From Candidatus Omnitrophota bacterium (GTDB lineage: Bacteria > Omnitrophota > Omnitrophia > Omnitrophales > Aquincolibacteriaceae): 64,000 bases of DNA. Location: NCBI GenBank assembly GCA_020632475.1, contig JACKFM010000001.1, positions 434,001 to 498,000 on the forward strand, read 5' to 3'. Position 1 is the first letter of the stretch; every line of letters starts with the position of its first letter. Positions 1 through 15,000 of the stretch are shown here, one piece after another. Both the position numbers and the translations under genes were made by a program. The notes below the pieces were generated by a model. It saw only the letters and a program-made list of their open reading frames with translations. It made no database searches and had not been told where the DNA came from.

Positions 1-2
1 CG

Positions 3-3000
3 AAAATTGAAAGAGCCCGCAGTGATCTGAGTCAATCCATTCGTTATGAAGATCGTGTAAAAGGGCTCGGTTATTATCAGAAAACTTTTGAGCGGGAAAG
101 AATCTGGCGTAAAAAAAGAAATGAAGAAAATCGCATTCAATCGCTGATTAAAAAATACGGGGATGTGCTTCTTGGCATCCAGCGCTATGTTCAGGGCAAT
201 TTTCCCGGTAATCCCTGGACGATTTTGCAAATGGTAAGTTTCGGACTAAATCAACTCAATGGCAGCACCGGCTCCGAATATCCCCAACAAGAACCGGTGA
301 TGATTCCGGAGGCCATCCGGCAATTAAGAGAACGGGGCCAAGAGATTAATCTTTTAGATGGTGAGATATGGACAGATGTGATCGGAATCTATTTGCGGTC
401 GCAGGTCAATGACGATGAGTTTGCCGAAGCCGTTGAAGCGGCTCATGTCTTTTTATCCGGTGAGGCCTTGCCGATCCGCCAGTCACTGCTTCCTGCAGCT
501 GCCGAACGTCCCAATTTGGCACATTTACAGCGGGATTGGGAGATACGTGCCAAAGCAGCAAAAAGAATCGTCCGCAAGGCTTTAGATTACACTTTATATC
601 CACTGCGCGCAGGCCGCGAGGGCGAGGTGGAATTAGTTTTTGGTGATTTCCTGCGTATCGGTAATGCCTTTTATCAAGTGGTTGGTTATGAGAAGGGGCA
701 GGGGCTTTGGATTTTAAAATTTAAAGCAAATAATAGTTATGAAGCTCCCAAAGCAAAGCTTGCGCGACTTCCCAAAGCCGGTCTGATCAGCGGCGGAGGT
801 ATTGCAATCAGTGATGAACATGCAAATGCCAATCTGAGAATTCGGGACGGGAAACTCTATCTGCGCAGCACCGATCCCGAAACAGGCGTTTTTGTCTCTC
901 GTAATGTTCGTACGGAAATGCGCCAGGCTGCCGGGGGCTGGAACCGGTTTGCTCAAAATCTTGATCAAATCATGAGATCGGATAATCGTAAGTCTGAAAT
1001 GCGGGAGGATGCGGATGGAAGGCAAAAGATTTTTGCTGATGAGGCTGAATTCAGTGAGAGTGAATTTACGCTCTGGCATGCCTTAGAGATGATTTTTCAC
1101 GAGGGGATTGTTCAGGCCCTCTTTAAAGATTTTTTCGGTGAACGTGCAGAAAAATCAGAAGAACCGCTGGGAGTTAAAGATCATATTGAAGGTGCCACAG
1201 CAAAAGTGAAAGGCATTTTAAGGATTAGTGCCTTTCTTCCTTTCCTATTCAGTTTTAACCCACTGGTTTCAACATTCTTTATCGGCATTCCCTCAATTCT
1301 TTGGGTGCTGTATATCGCAGATAATCTCGGAGCCTTGTCGGACATGATTAAAAGACTCGGGTTCCCGGACGGTGTGGTGACGGCCGTGGAGTCTTTGGGC
1401 AGTTCTTTGCCGGAGCTTTTTGCCGCGATTGCGTCTGTAAAGGCAGGTAATATTGCCTTGGCTTACCTTGGTATCGCAGGGAGCTCCCTTTTCAATCCGG
1501 TTATTATTGCGATTGTCGTGCCCTACTTATTTTTCATTGTTCGCAGTCTGAAGCGGGCCGCACGTCAAAAAGGGGTGGAACTCGCGGACATCGAAAGTCT
1601 GAAAGAAGGGGTGACTCAAGCCGTCGACAATAGTAAAGGCATTGCGATCGGTTCTAACGGATTTAACTCCGGTCTGCTTGGTGTCGCGGTTCTAATTGGT
1701 ACGGGATTGACGGGGATAACCGTGGGTTTTTCACCGGAGATGGCCGCTGTTTCCTATCTTGCTATGACGCAAACGATTGCAGGCGTGCTGCCGAATATTG
1801 TGGGTTATGCGCATCAGAAAGTTTCATCCAACCAGGCTCGCACACAAAAACTCATGCGGGCCGCCTTTGTTGCAACGATGTCAACACCGGCAGTGTTTGT
1901 GGCGGCTACGCTATTTTCGGTTCCCGGGATTCTTGCATTCGGTTTTCTTGCGGCCGCCGCGGCAGGGGGATTGCTGTGGGCGTTTCTTACTACGGGAGAC
2001 AAATCTGAAATTGATGATTATCTCCCCTCACTAACGGCGGCCGATTTTCTCGGTGCAGTAACGTCGCTGACGGCGGTATCCCTTTTGAGTATTGCTGTTC
2101 TTGCAACCGGCAGTTTGAATTTTTTGGTTGTGCTGGGACTGATTGCAACAGGGATTGTTCTGCCTCTGGTCAATGCGCTTTTACCGAATATTGCGCTCAG
2201 CTCAAATCGATTTACGGATTTTCTGAGCCGTTTGCCTTTATTCAGAGATGTTTTGATCGAGGGCGTTCTTTCTAAGATCGATATGGAGATTGAGATGATG
2301 GAGGATGAAAACAACCCGGAAAGAAACCCCGTAGAGGAAGAACATATTCTGGAATTTGATAAATTGAAAGACCGTCGGGATAAATACCAAGAAGAATTGA
2401 ATGCGTATTATCAAAAGAAGCAGGCGCTTCCCGACCGTTTTGAAGGAATTGAAGTGTTTCAAGAACTCCAGAATTTGGGATTGCGCATTGAAGAAGAGGC
2501 CTCTGACGGAGAGAAACCGAAGGCGCCGAAACATGTTCAGGTTTTAGTTTTGACTGTTTTTGCAATCACGGGATTCACGGCGCTTTACTTTTCCGCCGAT
2601 GCCACTGTTTTTGCGCTTTCAAATTTGCAAAAGATGTTTCCCTCTGTCGGGACATTGATCGGATTGGCCCTGGGAGTCGCAACTTCGCTGCCGGAGTTGA
2701 TGCTTGCGATCGGAAAAGTATGGGTGGTGGAAGAGGAGGGTAGAAGGCAGTTAAATAAAACTATTGGAGGAGAAACTGACAGGAGAGTCAAAAAATCCGA
2801 AATGCGGGCGCAGGAAATAGATCCTGCCGTGCTGCAACAACTGAGCCGTTTGCTTCAAGGGGATGTTGACAAAAGGGCGGACGAACAGCGTCTGGCCGGT
2901 GAGCGTATCAGCGAAACGACCCGCGAGATTGCGGGGTTTGTTTTTGATGAATTGAATCTTCCCGTAGAGCTCAAAGACTCATTGATTGCGGATGTGCATG

Positions 3001-6000
3001 TCAGGCCTTATGTCTCTGAAGCCGGCATGATGGATCAATCCGGTGCAGCAGAAGATTTTATTCATATCAATATCAGCGGACTTGCTGAGGACGAGTGGGT
3101 ATCTGAACATTCAACGCGCAGGGTTTATGGAACCCTTGCCCATGAGGGGGCACATCTTCCGCTTAACCGTATTTCACCGTCAGCAGATTCATCTATCCAT
3201 GAGGTTTATGCTTACCTCGGAGATTATGTCTTTAAGACCCGAGTCATGGGTATTTCGTATGAAGAATGGCTGGATGATGTCAGATTAAAAGGTGCTGCAG
3301 GAAGCCTGGCTCAGGAATATTTAAGGCAAAATCCCTTTCAGACTTTCAATCAGTTCTTCGCGGCTCACCCGGCGACTCGGGCCTTTGCCGGTCAAAAATT
3401 GACCACGGATGAAGAAAGACAGCGTTTCCGTGAAATGGTCCGAGCGGTTGAAAATGAATACCGGGAGTATATGCGTGCCTATAAACAGAGTCTTTCGGAT
3501 TTTCTCAAAGAAAAACTGCCTCAGACGGATGTTTTAAGGGATTTACCCGCATTGCTGCAAAAAACGCATGTGTTAAGTGCCGTTCGAGATGTGATCAGTG
3601 ATTTTACGTTGATTCGCGGAGGGCGGGAGCAGTTTTATGATCATGCCGGAGCGCATGTCATTGCCTTTGGCCTGTTAAATAGTTTATTACAGATCACGGC
3701 CATTGACGGCGATATGCAGCGGCTTATTCAGGTTCTGGTTCGTGCACTTCAGGAGTTGGAGCCCCAAGCCTTTAAGGATATTGAAGGGTTTAAACAGCGA
3801 ATCGTCCGTTTTGCCTATGAACAGGAAGAAAAAAGTCAGAAGCAGTGGACAAGGTTTCTTCGTTTCATTTCAAATCTGTTTACATTTCCCTTGAGAGCTT
3901 TACGTCGGCTCAAGCGTTCGCGTCAGGCCAAGAAATTGCGCAGTGAAATTCAGCGTAATGCGCTTAAAGGTATTGCCAACCCGTTTATTCAACCTGAGAA
4001 AGGCGAAGGAACTTTTCCCGGTGATATTTTGCGGAGGGGAGACATTGGAAAAGCCGCTCTTCTTACGGCTGCCGGGCAGAATATTGACCTCACTCGGTTA
4101 ACTGGCGCAGACAGGGTAAATCAGCTTTCAATTAAGAGAAAGCCGGGAGTCGACTATGGAAAATTATTGGAAATAACTCCCGAGATGATCCGGGCCTTCC
4201 GGAAAGCAGCCATTATCGGACGAGGCTGGGCAGATACAAAAGGATTTGTCTTAGTGCGGCTGGCGGTTTTAGTTGAGCGTTATCTTCGCTATGCCTTTTT
4301 CGTGGCCGGATATGACGGGCTTTATCGAGGGCTGTCTGATTTCTTCGGATGGTTCCGCCGTCCGGTTGGAAATTTTATAAACGCCGTCCGTTATTCTATC
4401 CGCAGCCGCAGGATTGAAAACAGGATCAACCGCTCCTCATTAACTTTTGATCAGGCGGATTTAAAAGATTTTGTTCCCGAAGCCGGTGAAACCATTCAAT
4501 CATTTCTAACGGATTTGGGAGATTATCAGGCGGCTGAGAGATTCAAAGAAGATTGGGAGGCCGGACGGTTTCAATATAACGGGGGTCTTGAAAATCTGGC
4601 GGGTTATAGCGGTAGTCATGGTGTTTTCCTTTCTGTGCTGCCCGGTGTGGAAGAAGATAATGATTTTTACCAGGTGCTTGCCTATCACACCGCTGCCTAT
4701 TATTACGATCTGGATGCTCAATTTTACAATGTTTTTGCGCGGGGTTTTGGCCAATGGCTGGCCGAAAAACAGCAGGGTATTGAGCAACCTGACACGTCAG
4801 CTTTACGAAAAATCCTTTTTGAACATTCTGAAGGTGAACGACCCGTCTTCCCGGGAGAAGAAATGAACCCCGATCAGTTTTTTCTTGGGGATGTGCGTTT
4901 GCGTCCTATACCCGAGCGAAACTTTTTCCGCAGAAGCCGGGCTGTCGAAAAATATGAAACTGAGCACAACTCCCGCGCCGAACTCCGTTCGGCGGAGGAA
5001 CAGTGGAAGTCCCTTGTGGGCGAATCGCGGTGGGACGAATTGGCTGGATATCATGCGGAATTACTGCAGATCGGCAATCTTGATGAACGTGTGGTTAATT
5101 TCTTTAATCGGATTCCCCATGCCGGAGAAGTCCTTTTCTATGCGATTCGTTCGGGCCGACTCGGTTCGGCTCTTTCAGAAATAAATCGTTCAGAGCCTTT
5201 TCTTGATTATTTGAAACGTATTACTCCTTCAGGCTGGGGTAAACAGGAATTTAATTTTCAGCAGTTTATTATTAATCCGGCCATTCTGAACCAAATGATT
5301 GCGGCAGGGGATAGGAATTTTCAGTGGTACCAGCTTTTGGTTTTAAAGCTAAGATTTTCTTATTGGAAGGTGAAGGAGTTCTTCATTCGTACATGGAAAC
5401 TTTTTTTTATGTCACCGCGACAGGCAAAGGACGAGCTGTCAGTCATTCATGAACTACAGCATGCTCTAGTCACTGTTTTAAAAAAGGCGGAGACCGAAAG
5501 GGTTGAAGCTAAACAGAGAGAACCCAAATTTACCCCCCTGGAGTCGCCTTTTGTGAAATGGTTTCCCAAAATCGCGATAATCTCCACGGGACCTTCGGCA
5601 TTAGAGAAAATTATTGAAATGGATGAGTCTCTAAACGGAATTATAGAGTCTTCGGGTGTGGATGTGTTTTTGAAAAAGCTTAAAAGACATTTCCCGGAAA
5701 TCTATTTGAGATGGCATGATCGCGAACGTATGGATATGGCCAAATATATTCAAGAGCTGGCTCAAGTGATGGGGAATGAACATCTTTTAGCAACACTGGA
5801 TATTCTGTTGGGACTTCCCCGAAAAGCTTTGCGAGATATTCGTCGTGACAATTTATTTTATCTTTTATCGCTCAACCCCGAAACGCTCTCACGTCTGGTT
5901 GCAACCTGGCATATTCAAACGGATAATCCGAAGGGGTTTGTTTTTGCACAAGCCGGATTTTTGCAAAGGCTGGTGGCCGCCACTGATGAAGAAATTGAGG

Positions 6001-9000
6001 TTTTCTTTCAAAATCTGCAGTCGGCCGGCTATTCGGTTGCCCACGTCATATCTTCCGAACAATTTGAGTTTTTTGCAGGGTTAACTCCCACTCAGGCTGA
6101 AACGCTTTCGGCTGTATTGGGGGCTGTCCCAATTGCGTTTGTGGAAACGTATCTTAATCTATTACAGAAAATTTTTGGGCAAGTCACAGATGTGGAAGAG
6201 AGAAGTGAGTTGCTCGGTATTGTGCAGCCCGAGGATTTGAACCAATGGGCCAATAATGCAGTCGAGTACCGCCGGGTGAAGGACATTTTGGATAAGCTTT
6301 TGAATAACGGACTTGAGCTAAGCGGTATCCGATTTGTCCTGGAGATTATTCATGCAAAAGATGTGCCTGCGGTAAATGCGCTTGACCCCGTTACCTCCGG
6401 GCAATTCAATACAGAGCTTTGGGGGTTTTTTGTCCGGTTTCTGAATGATCCGGACGTCAAGAATACGGATAAAAGCAAAATGGCCGTTCTGATGGCTGAA
6501 CGAGCCCTAATTGTGAATAATCTTGATGCTGCCGGAGCACCGGTTGAATTTAATGAGCTCTTTGAAAGTTTTGATCGTGGCGAATTAGGCTCCAAAACCA
6601 AGGCGGGGTGGAGACAATTACGTGATCAGACGGCTGCATTGATCCGGCAGAGCAAAAAGGATCTCATTAAGGAAATTGTGCGGGTTAGAAATGATGAGAT
6701 GATCGGTTATTTTGCAAAAGCCGGTCTTTTAAAAGTCAGCCGCAAAGAAATTGAACAGGCTATAGAATTAGAGGGGGCTGAGAATTTTGCGCGAAATGAG
6801 TTTATTCGGTGGCTTTTTGCAAAAGGGTTTCTACAGGGTGCGGAATCGGTTGATCAATTTTTAACCCTCCGTGAAGTCAAAAGACTTCTGAGTCATGCCC
6901 GCAGACTTGAGCAGGATGCGCCTGACTGGATCATCGAAGAACCGAGTGCAATGGTAGTGGTGTCGCTTTATTTCAGCGTTGGTAGTGCAGCCCATCGATT
7001 TGACGATGACGAGATTTTTCAAACACGGTTGCGTCGGATTGTCCGCCGCTGGTTTTTAAGCGGTGCGGAGGCGGCTGAAATAGACGCCCAAGGACTGGGT
7101 CGCAAAGACCGAGAAGCCAATAACCGTGTTCAACAGGAACTCGTCGTTGATTATGGTTATGATCCGTCGCTCTGGAATGAAGGCGTTGAGGTGAGCGGAT
7201 TTGTGCGTGCGGGCCTGAGTGTTGAACAAAAAGAGCTGCGGGCCTTTCAGAGTGCTGAAGCCTTTGCAGATATTTTAAAAGAAATGGGGCTTTGGACGGG
7301 AGAGGTTCGTGGGAGAGATCTCACGGATTCCCAAGAGGCTGAACGAGCGATTGATGAATTTGTGCGTCCCGATGCGGCGCGTGAACAGGTCATCCGGCAT
7401 CTGCGCCGTGTGCGTAAGCTTTCAGAAGATGAAGCTGATGGGGTATTTGAAAGATTTCTTACGCAGCTTGAGACCATAGGCCGTGAATTAAAGACTCTTG
7501 AAGAAAGGCGAAAAATAAAAGATAACCGTCCTGACGAGGAAGTGACGATTGTTATTCGCAAGGATTTAAAAGAAGAAGCTGGAGTCGGTCGCTGCAACGG
7601 ATCAGGCTGTTTTAATCCTTATACAGGCGCCCGTCGCGAGATGCCGGCAGTCCACGCCCTGGAATCGAATGCTTTTTTTGCCGTTGCCTATGATTCCAGG
7701 GGAAACCCCATTTCTAATGCCGTGCTGGTATTAACGAACGACGGTGTGCTTGTATTTTCAGAGTATAACGGTTCCAACTATGATTTGGATGCCCTGTGGC
7801 TTGAGGCCTTTAAGGAATTGTCCAGATATGTGCCACGTATTTTTCTCGACCGTTCTTCGGTTGCCAAAAGAAGTGCCCAGCAGCAAAAATTGGGTTCGGC
7901 TGATCAGAAAAAATTTCATGAGAAGAAAATCGTCAAAAAAGCAACCATTTGGACAACACCTTATTTTGACTATGGCCGGACCGTTAAAGAGGATGAAAAA
8001 GACAAATATGGGAATGTTAAAGAGGACGGCCTGAAAAAAGGAGATGCCGAATTTATTCTTGAGAATCCGATCGTTCTGACTGAGCAGTCCATCCGTCAGA
8101 ATGGAGGCTTTAAAGTGACCGAGCAATTAAAGGCCCAGTGGGCACAAAGAAAAAGCGCGGTTTTGGACGGAACGGATGAAGCGGCGGTCAGCCGTGCTTC
8201 TGATGAAGAAAGAATTCGACAAAGACAGGCCGCGGATTTTTCAAGTGTCCTGAGTCAGGGGATCAGAAGATCTACGCAGGAAAGCGGTGAGTGGTCAAAA
8301 AATCCTTTTGCGCTTGTCGGACAGATTAAAAGCCTTGTTCTTGAAGGTGGTCTTGAGAGTGTCCAGCAGCCGACACCGGCTTTGATCGAGATTGCGCAGA
8401 ATCATTTTGGTCAGGATCATCCGGATACAGGGCGTTTTGTTGCGTTGGTGATCAACCTCTCAAAATCCGAGCTGCGGGCGCAAGATCAGTGGCCTGAACC
8501 GTTCAATGACGCAGCGTGGAACGCTTTTGTGGATCAGATTTTAGAGGAAGCACAGGGCCCTCCGGCGGTTTTAAAAACCGCCGACCGGTTTGATTTATCG
8601 CGCGAAGCGGCCCAAGAAGTTTTGTCCCAAGCCCCCGATGTTGTGGCGAACACGAGTAGATTAAAACTTGCCCGTATTTTAATGCGTGCCGCAGCGCTTG
8701 TTCTTTTGGAATGGTCTGTCATCGGTTTTCTCTGGGGCGGTTTTACCATGACGCTTGTCCTTGCCGCGCAATTGATTGAGAGTTATTCGCCCACAACCTT
8801 TTTTGCACGAATGCTTCAGAAGGATAGGTTTGCCGCGATGATGGTCTTTCTTAAATATGCGCTCGTCATCTCTTTGAGTTGGACAGGGATGATTAGTAGG
8901 GATTCCATCCTCTATTTTTATGCACTGGACTTAGCCGCGCATATTTTAAAGTATGATCCTATCGGAAAAATTCATCAGGCCCTGCGGTCGGAAAACCTTT

Positions 9001-12000
9001 CTCTTGCAGCCATCTTTTTAAATTTCAACCGCTCTGAAATGAGGCAGGCCGATGCCGAGCTCCGGCAGAATCAAGAACAGCCGCCAGCCGTTCTGCAACA
9101 ATCCGAACTAAAATCTGAGTTAAGAAACGCTGATCAGACCCGAGATGAGGTCCTGGCGCAGAGAGTTCTTGAAATCTATCAAGGGGTGGATGAAGCGTTA
9201 TTGCCCCTGCTTGAGGCGCGTCATTATACATTCTTTGAGTTCGCTTATGATTTCATGAAGCAATGGAACAAGGCTGGGGACTATGACAAGACTTTGTATT
9301 TGTTTGATTATGCATCCCCGCAGTTCAATTTTATCTCCGGTGAAATGAAACAGAAGTTTTACGCCTTTATCAGCCGTGAACGTGAGGATGTGCTGGCTGC
9401 GGAATTCAGTGAAAAAATGGGAAGACTTTTGGCCATCGATGAAATTCCAGCAGCAGATCAAAACGGGTCACTGAATAACACTTTGCCCGGCCAGGATTTA
9501 AATGACGAACCTTATATTGATTTTGCTTCCGGAATCTATGCAGCAACGTTTTTTAGGAACATCCGCTCTGGCCGTAAATATATTTTTGCGGATTATTCGC
9601 CGTTTGCGGTTGGATATCTGGATGAGGCCAAGACTATTCTGAAGGCTTCACAGATTGAGGTGAGAAATGCGAATGTCTTGGATATTGCTTCCTCACAAGA
9701 AAGTTTTGGAACGGTTCGGATGAAAAATGTCTGGACTTATGTGCCTGCATTGTATGACCAAGACCAATTCTGGGAGAACATTCAGCAGAGAATTGTCCCG
9801 GGCGGAAGTCTTATCCTGGAAGTCCTGCCGGAGAATGCCAACCGTGAGACATTTCGACCGATTTGGGATAAATATTTACAGGCCTTGTCTGAGAAATGGA
9901 AGCTTGATGTTGTGCCGGGACAAGTTGTTCCCCAGCAGCTTTGGGTCATGGGGTTAGTCTCAACGCCTGATGTTTTGACTTTTACTAAACCTAAAGCCGA
10001 ATTGCGGGTTACACCGGTGCAAAGGATTAGTCCGGTTTACCGGGTATGGAATCATTTGCTTCCGGGAGATGATCAATCCCGGACACGGGTTGTTCTTCCG
10101 GTTGCTCCAGGCGGCGCTTCACGAACACCCACTCCGAGTGAGCAGGCAACGGCTGATCTGTGGACGGTTTATGACCTTTTGAATGCCCGGCAACTTATTG
10201 CAGACAGCCAATCAGGTTATTTATATGCTGATCCGGCTCCTCCGGGGCAATACCGTGCACCGGTTCCCTTTGAAGAGGAATTCGCCAAGCTTTTAGCACG
10301 TACAGATCATTCCGTGGATCATATCATCACGAATAAACCGCTCAATTTTAAATTTCTGGAGTTGGCCAGGCAAAAACTTATCACGGCCGGAGATGATGAG
10401 AAAACAAACGGCGTGGTAATTTATGTTCCCAAGGACGGGGTGCTTGATGCAGAACTTCTTGATCTTCTGGCTGAAGCCGGCTGGTTTCAAATCACTTCCT
10501 ATAATGGGCAGGAGCTCCCCGTCGTAGAAACAAGACCTGTTGCTTATGCGGTATTGGCTTATGCCCCCGAAAACCGGCAGAGTGAATTACGAAGTGCTCA
10601 GGAGGCCAACCTCCGGATGGCTCAAAAAATAAACGATGCGATTGCTGAGGTTATGCGAAGTGACCCGAGAGGATTTACAACTCCATTTGCTCCGGCGGCT
10701 CAGGCAGGTTTTCGCAAAATTCTGGCTGCCCGGCAGGAAGTGATTGATCGCGGCTTTCAACCGACAGGGGATTTAAGCATTTCCTATGCTATCCAAATGG
10801 CCAATTTGTATGGAGCCGGTGACTACCGGGCTGTGATCGCTTTTTTTGACATGGTGAACAGTGCTGCCGGGCAACCGGGGGGGGAGTTTATCCGGGATAA
10901 TGTGTTAAATGATTTTTCATGGCTGCAGCTTTATTCGGTCGCAACGTTTCTGGATCCCGGGCTTATCGGGGCCTTTACAACAGGAGATCTTTCAGCCGGG
11001 TCCTTTTACAGTTTTGGGTTTGAGCGATTAACTCGTCTTGACCTTAGGACGGCGATGGAAAAGCAGGGGGCTGGGGCAAGGCGGCAGTTTGAAAAGATCG
11101 TTGCCACGGTGCTTATCGCTTTTCTTCAGACCTTTGTTCAAAGGGCAAAACAGGCGCGCGAGGATGAGCAGGCTGAAGTTGCTCTGGATCATCTGCGCCG
11201 TGCGGCCCAAATCACATGGAATATCCGGCGTGTCACGCAAGCAGGTGCCAAGACGGGTGCGGAATTACCGGAGAATGTTGAGGCTCTGGATCAGTATCTG
11301 GGCCAGTTCAAGGCTGAAATCGATGCCATTGTTGAAGAACTTAAACTGGAAAGGCCGGAATTGCGGACAATGCTGAGATTTATTCAGATTCGTGACCGCT
11401 CACAGGCTGAGCAGATAATTAATCAAGGATTGTCACAAAGTTTAAATGCTGCCGATCAAATAACTTTTCTGGCTTCTTTTATACCCGGAGATCAGAGTGG
11501 GCTTGATCCTTCACTGCGTCGTCTGGCTTATGAAAAACTCTTCGAACTATTTGAAAATGATTTAATGCCCATGGCAGATCAAGAGCGTGTCGAGGTTTTG
11601 AATCAGGTGGTTTCTAAACTCGCCGAAAGCGAACAAGATGATGTCTTTTATGATTTCATTATTTTTGTCGACCTGCATACAGAATCGACCGAAACCGGGC
11701 AAAATAAGCAATTAAGATACACCTCGGTTTCAATTAATCCCGATAGTTTATATTTCGATCTTTACCGCTCTTTATCCGCATCCGAATTAAAATTGATTCG
11801 CCGGTTTGGTTTTGTGAATCAGGCTGAATATTCAATTTTTGAATCCGAGCAATATATTCAATCCTGGGCGCGTAATAACGTTGAAGAGGCTAAACAGGTT
11901 GGCCGGGAACTGATTATTAAAAACAGAGTGCCGCGCTACCTGATCAATTTTGCACCTCGAAGCGGGGCGGCATTAGGGTTAAACCGCTTTGGCGACGAAC

Positions 12001-15000
12001 AATTAAGCCCCGAGTATATCGATGCGTTCCGCCGTGAGATTTTGGCGATGACTGACCCTGCCGCGCAGCAGCGCGCGAACGGTATTTTTGGGGTGCAGAC
12101 GCATCAAGACGCCTTCACAGGAGAAACCATCGAAACCAAATACAGCATTCCTTTAGCTGTGCTTTCATCGGCATATATCGATTGGTCGGTCAGCCTCGAG
12201 TTGAATACTGAACGGTGGAAGGATCATCAAGGAGAGTTCGCTGTCATCAAACCATTATTACAGCGTCCGGAACTGCGGACGGACCGCCTGAAGCAGGGTC
12301 TACATCCGCCATTGGAAGGTTTTAGATTCGGGGAATTGGGGAACTCCTTTTCCAACTCTGAAGATTTGGTCGCGTTTATCAATAAGACAAGGCAAACGGT
12401 TGCTCAATCGGACGTTGAATTGGGCTTGATTGCAACCAGCGATCTGGGCACTGGGACAGGTGGGCAAGACATTCGTTTTTATGACCTTACAGAAAGCGGC
12501 AGCGAGGATGAAGTTGATTCCGTCGATCGGATTCTGGAACTATTAAATATACACCCCACAGCCGATGCTCCATATCGTATAGCGATCTCTCTCTTCCCGC
12601 TTCCCGGTCTTGTGAGCAGGACTTTCCTTTTAATCTACCGGCCGGATATTCAGGAGATTGCAGAAGCACAGCAGCGTAGAGGGATTCAGCAGGTGATAAA
12701 TGTTCTGGCCGAACCGGATTCAGACGCAATTGAACAGCCTGAAGAAAGTTTATTTGCTGAGAATGTGGTGAGTGCTCTGCTGACGGATGGTGAGCCGGCA
12801 GCGGTTGATGAGATTGCGCGATTCTATGAGGTGAAAATCGCAGAGGATAGGGAAGATGACTTGGATGATGAACAATTGAGGGAGATGGACAAAACCATCG
12901 AGCGGGTTAAAGAAAAATTTCTAGATGATTTGAGATTGCTTTCGAAGACCTTTTTGACCAATGACCAATTACAGTCGTTAGCGGATTTATTGAACAATGA
13001 TCCCCGTTTTGAACCATATGATTTTAATCCTGTTCCAGGGTATTCTAAGTTTGAAGAGGCTCTTTTCGGTAACCGTCGCGTTGAGCTACGCACCGCTTTA
13101 GTGCAGTCGGGTAGAGATCTTTTGGCTGAAGTTCAGCAGGAAATCGCTACTGAGGATGGCCCTGTGCAGGACGTATCCGGAGTGAAGACCGCCAGTTATC
13201 AGGCACTTGTTGCAACCGATGATCAAACAGTGGCCACATCCCAGGGGGGAGTTGCGTTGACACAAGTGGGAACCATTGTCATTGCGGGACAACAGTATGA
13301 ATATGTGAATCACGGCAGTCAGGGGGCATTATTTCGGAATACGGCTACCGGTGAGGCCGCCAAGGTTTTTCATCTTCAGAATGCCTCGGTGACTCGTGAT
13401 CACCTGGAGTTATTTGTCGAAATGAATAATCGCCTTCGGGATGCTCTCGCCGGACAGGGTTTGCCGGTGGTTCCTCACCTGGCCGTGAAGCAGGTTGAAG
13501 CCGGGGACTTTGCCGGTCAGTGGGCTGTTGTACGGGATTATGTGGAAGGCCAGGAACTGGGGGCTTATGCGGCTTTGCAGGCCGTTAAAAAGGCGCAGGC
13601 TGATATTGCCGAAGATTTGAGAGGACAACAGGCCACGATCCGCAATGTTTTGAGCCAAATCTTAAAGTCGGACGTGGACGTGTTGCAGCCGGAAAAACAA
13701 TCCCTTCTCAAGGCTAAAGAAGTTCTTGAGGCCATTAGCCGTTTTACTTTTGAACAGTACGGATTGGATGCCGTGGATGTGCGAATTAATGCTGAAAATC
13801 CCGTTGATGATTTTGCGAATTTTCTTTATCTGCCGTCCGGTGAAATTATTGATGTCGACCCCTTAAATCTCCGTTACGCTTTGTATTCGTACTATATTCA
13901 AAAAATAAACGAAGCCGATAAGGTTGAGAAAATCGAAAAAGACGGAGATGCGGGGTATCAATTTACTTTCGGCCGAAACATTTTGCAGGTCGTCTTTAAC
14001 GGCATAGAAACAAAAATCTGGCAAGGAACGGCGGGGGATGAGCTTGAACTTGTTCTGAATGAACGTGGTCAGCGGGTCATGCAAATCCTTCAACCCGAAG
14101 CGTTAGCCGCTTATGCTAAAACGGCCGTTCGCGAAAATCAGGCTGCGGCCGTTGACGCCGGATCGTTGCCTGTTTCGGGTAATGATCTTTTTGCCGCCGT
14201 TCAGGAATCATCCGTCATGGGTCCGGCAATCAACCGGGTGGTGATTACGCGTCGAGGTCCAACCCAACCGGGTTTAATTTATTCAAAAAGCCAATCTGCG
14301 AATTTTGAGCGCGTTGCTGAATTAGATCAGATGAAAGGGCCGGCAGGGGTCTATGAAATTAATTTCCAAGGACGTCTCAGCCTGATCGTAAAACTGGCGG
14401 TGAGAGACAAAAAGATTCAACAACTGAAGCTTTATCGCAGCTCCATTCAGCCATTATCTCCCGGATATAAAATGCCCAAGGATTTCGGCTTTGAATTAAT
14501 CCGCGTCATTGCGAAAGTCTTTCAATCTCAGGGCTACGAAGGGTTGGAGTTTACGGTGGATGAGAATTCAGAAGGATTTTTTAAGGTCTTTGCCGAATAT
14601 CTGAAAATCAATAATCCTGATTTTCAACTTGAAACCTATCTCAGACAGCTTAGGGAAGATACGGATGGAAGCATTGCTGCGGCGATTAAGGCCCATGACT
14701 ATGATCACGATTACCCGCCTTTTGCACTTTTGGATTTATCCTTTAATGGACTTGATTTGAATGAGCCGGTAAAAGCAGAGCTGCGCAGTGATTTCAGGAT
14801 TACGACCGGTATTGCGGCATCATATCGTAAGGTTGAGCCTGTTTTGGCAGCGCGTAATCCGCCGTCTTTTGAAGTACCGCATGCGAAATCCGGAACTCAT
14901 CCTGGTGCTGAAGATGCACCGTCCGCCTCGGACACGGATAGCGGCTTTTCTCTTTCAAAGACTTATCAGTTCTATGCCGGGCTTGTGCAGGAAGGGATGA

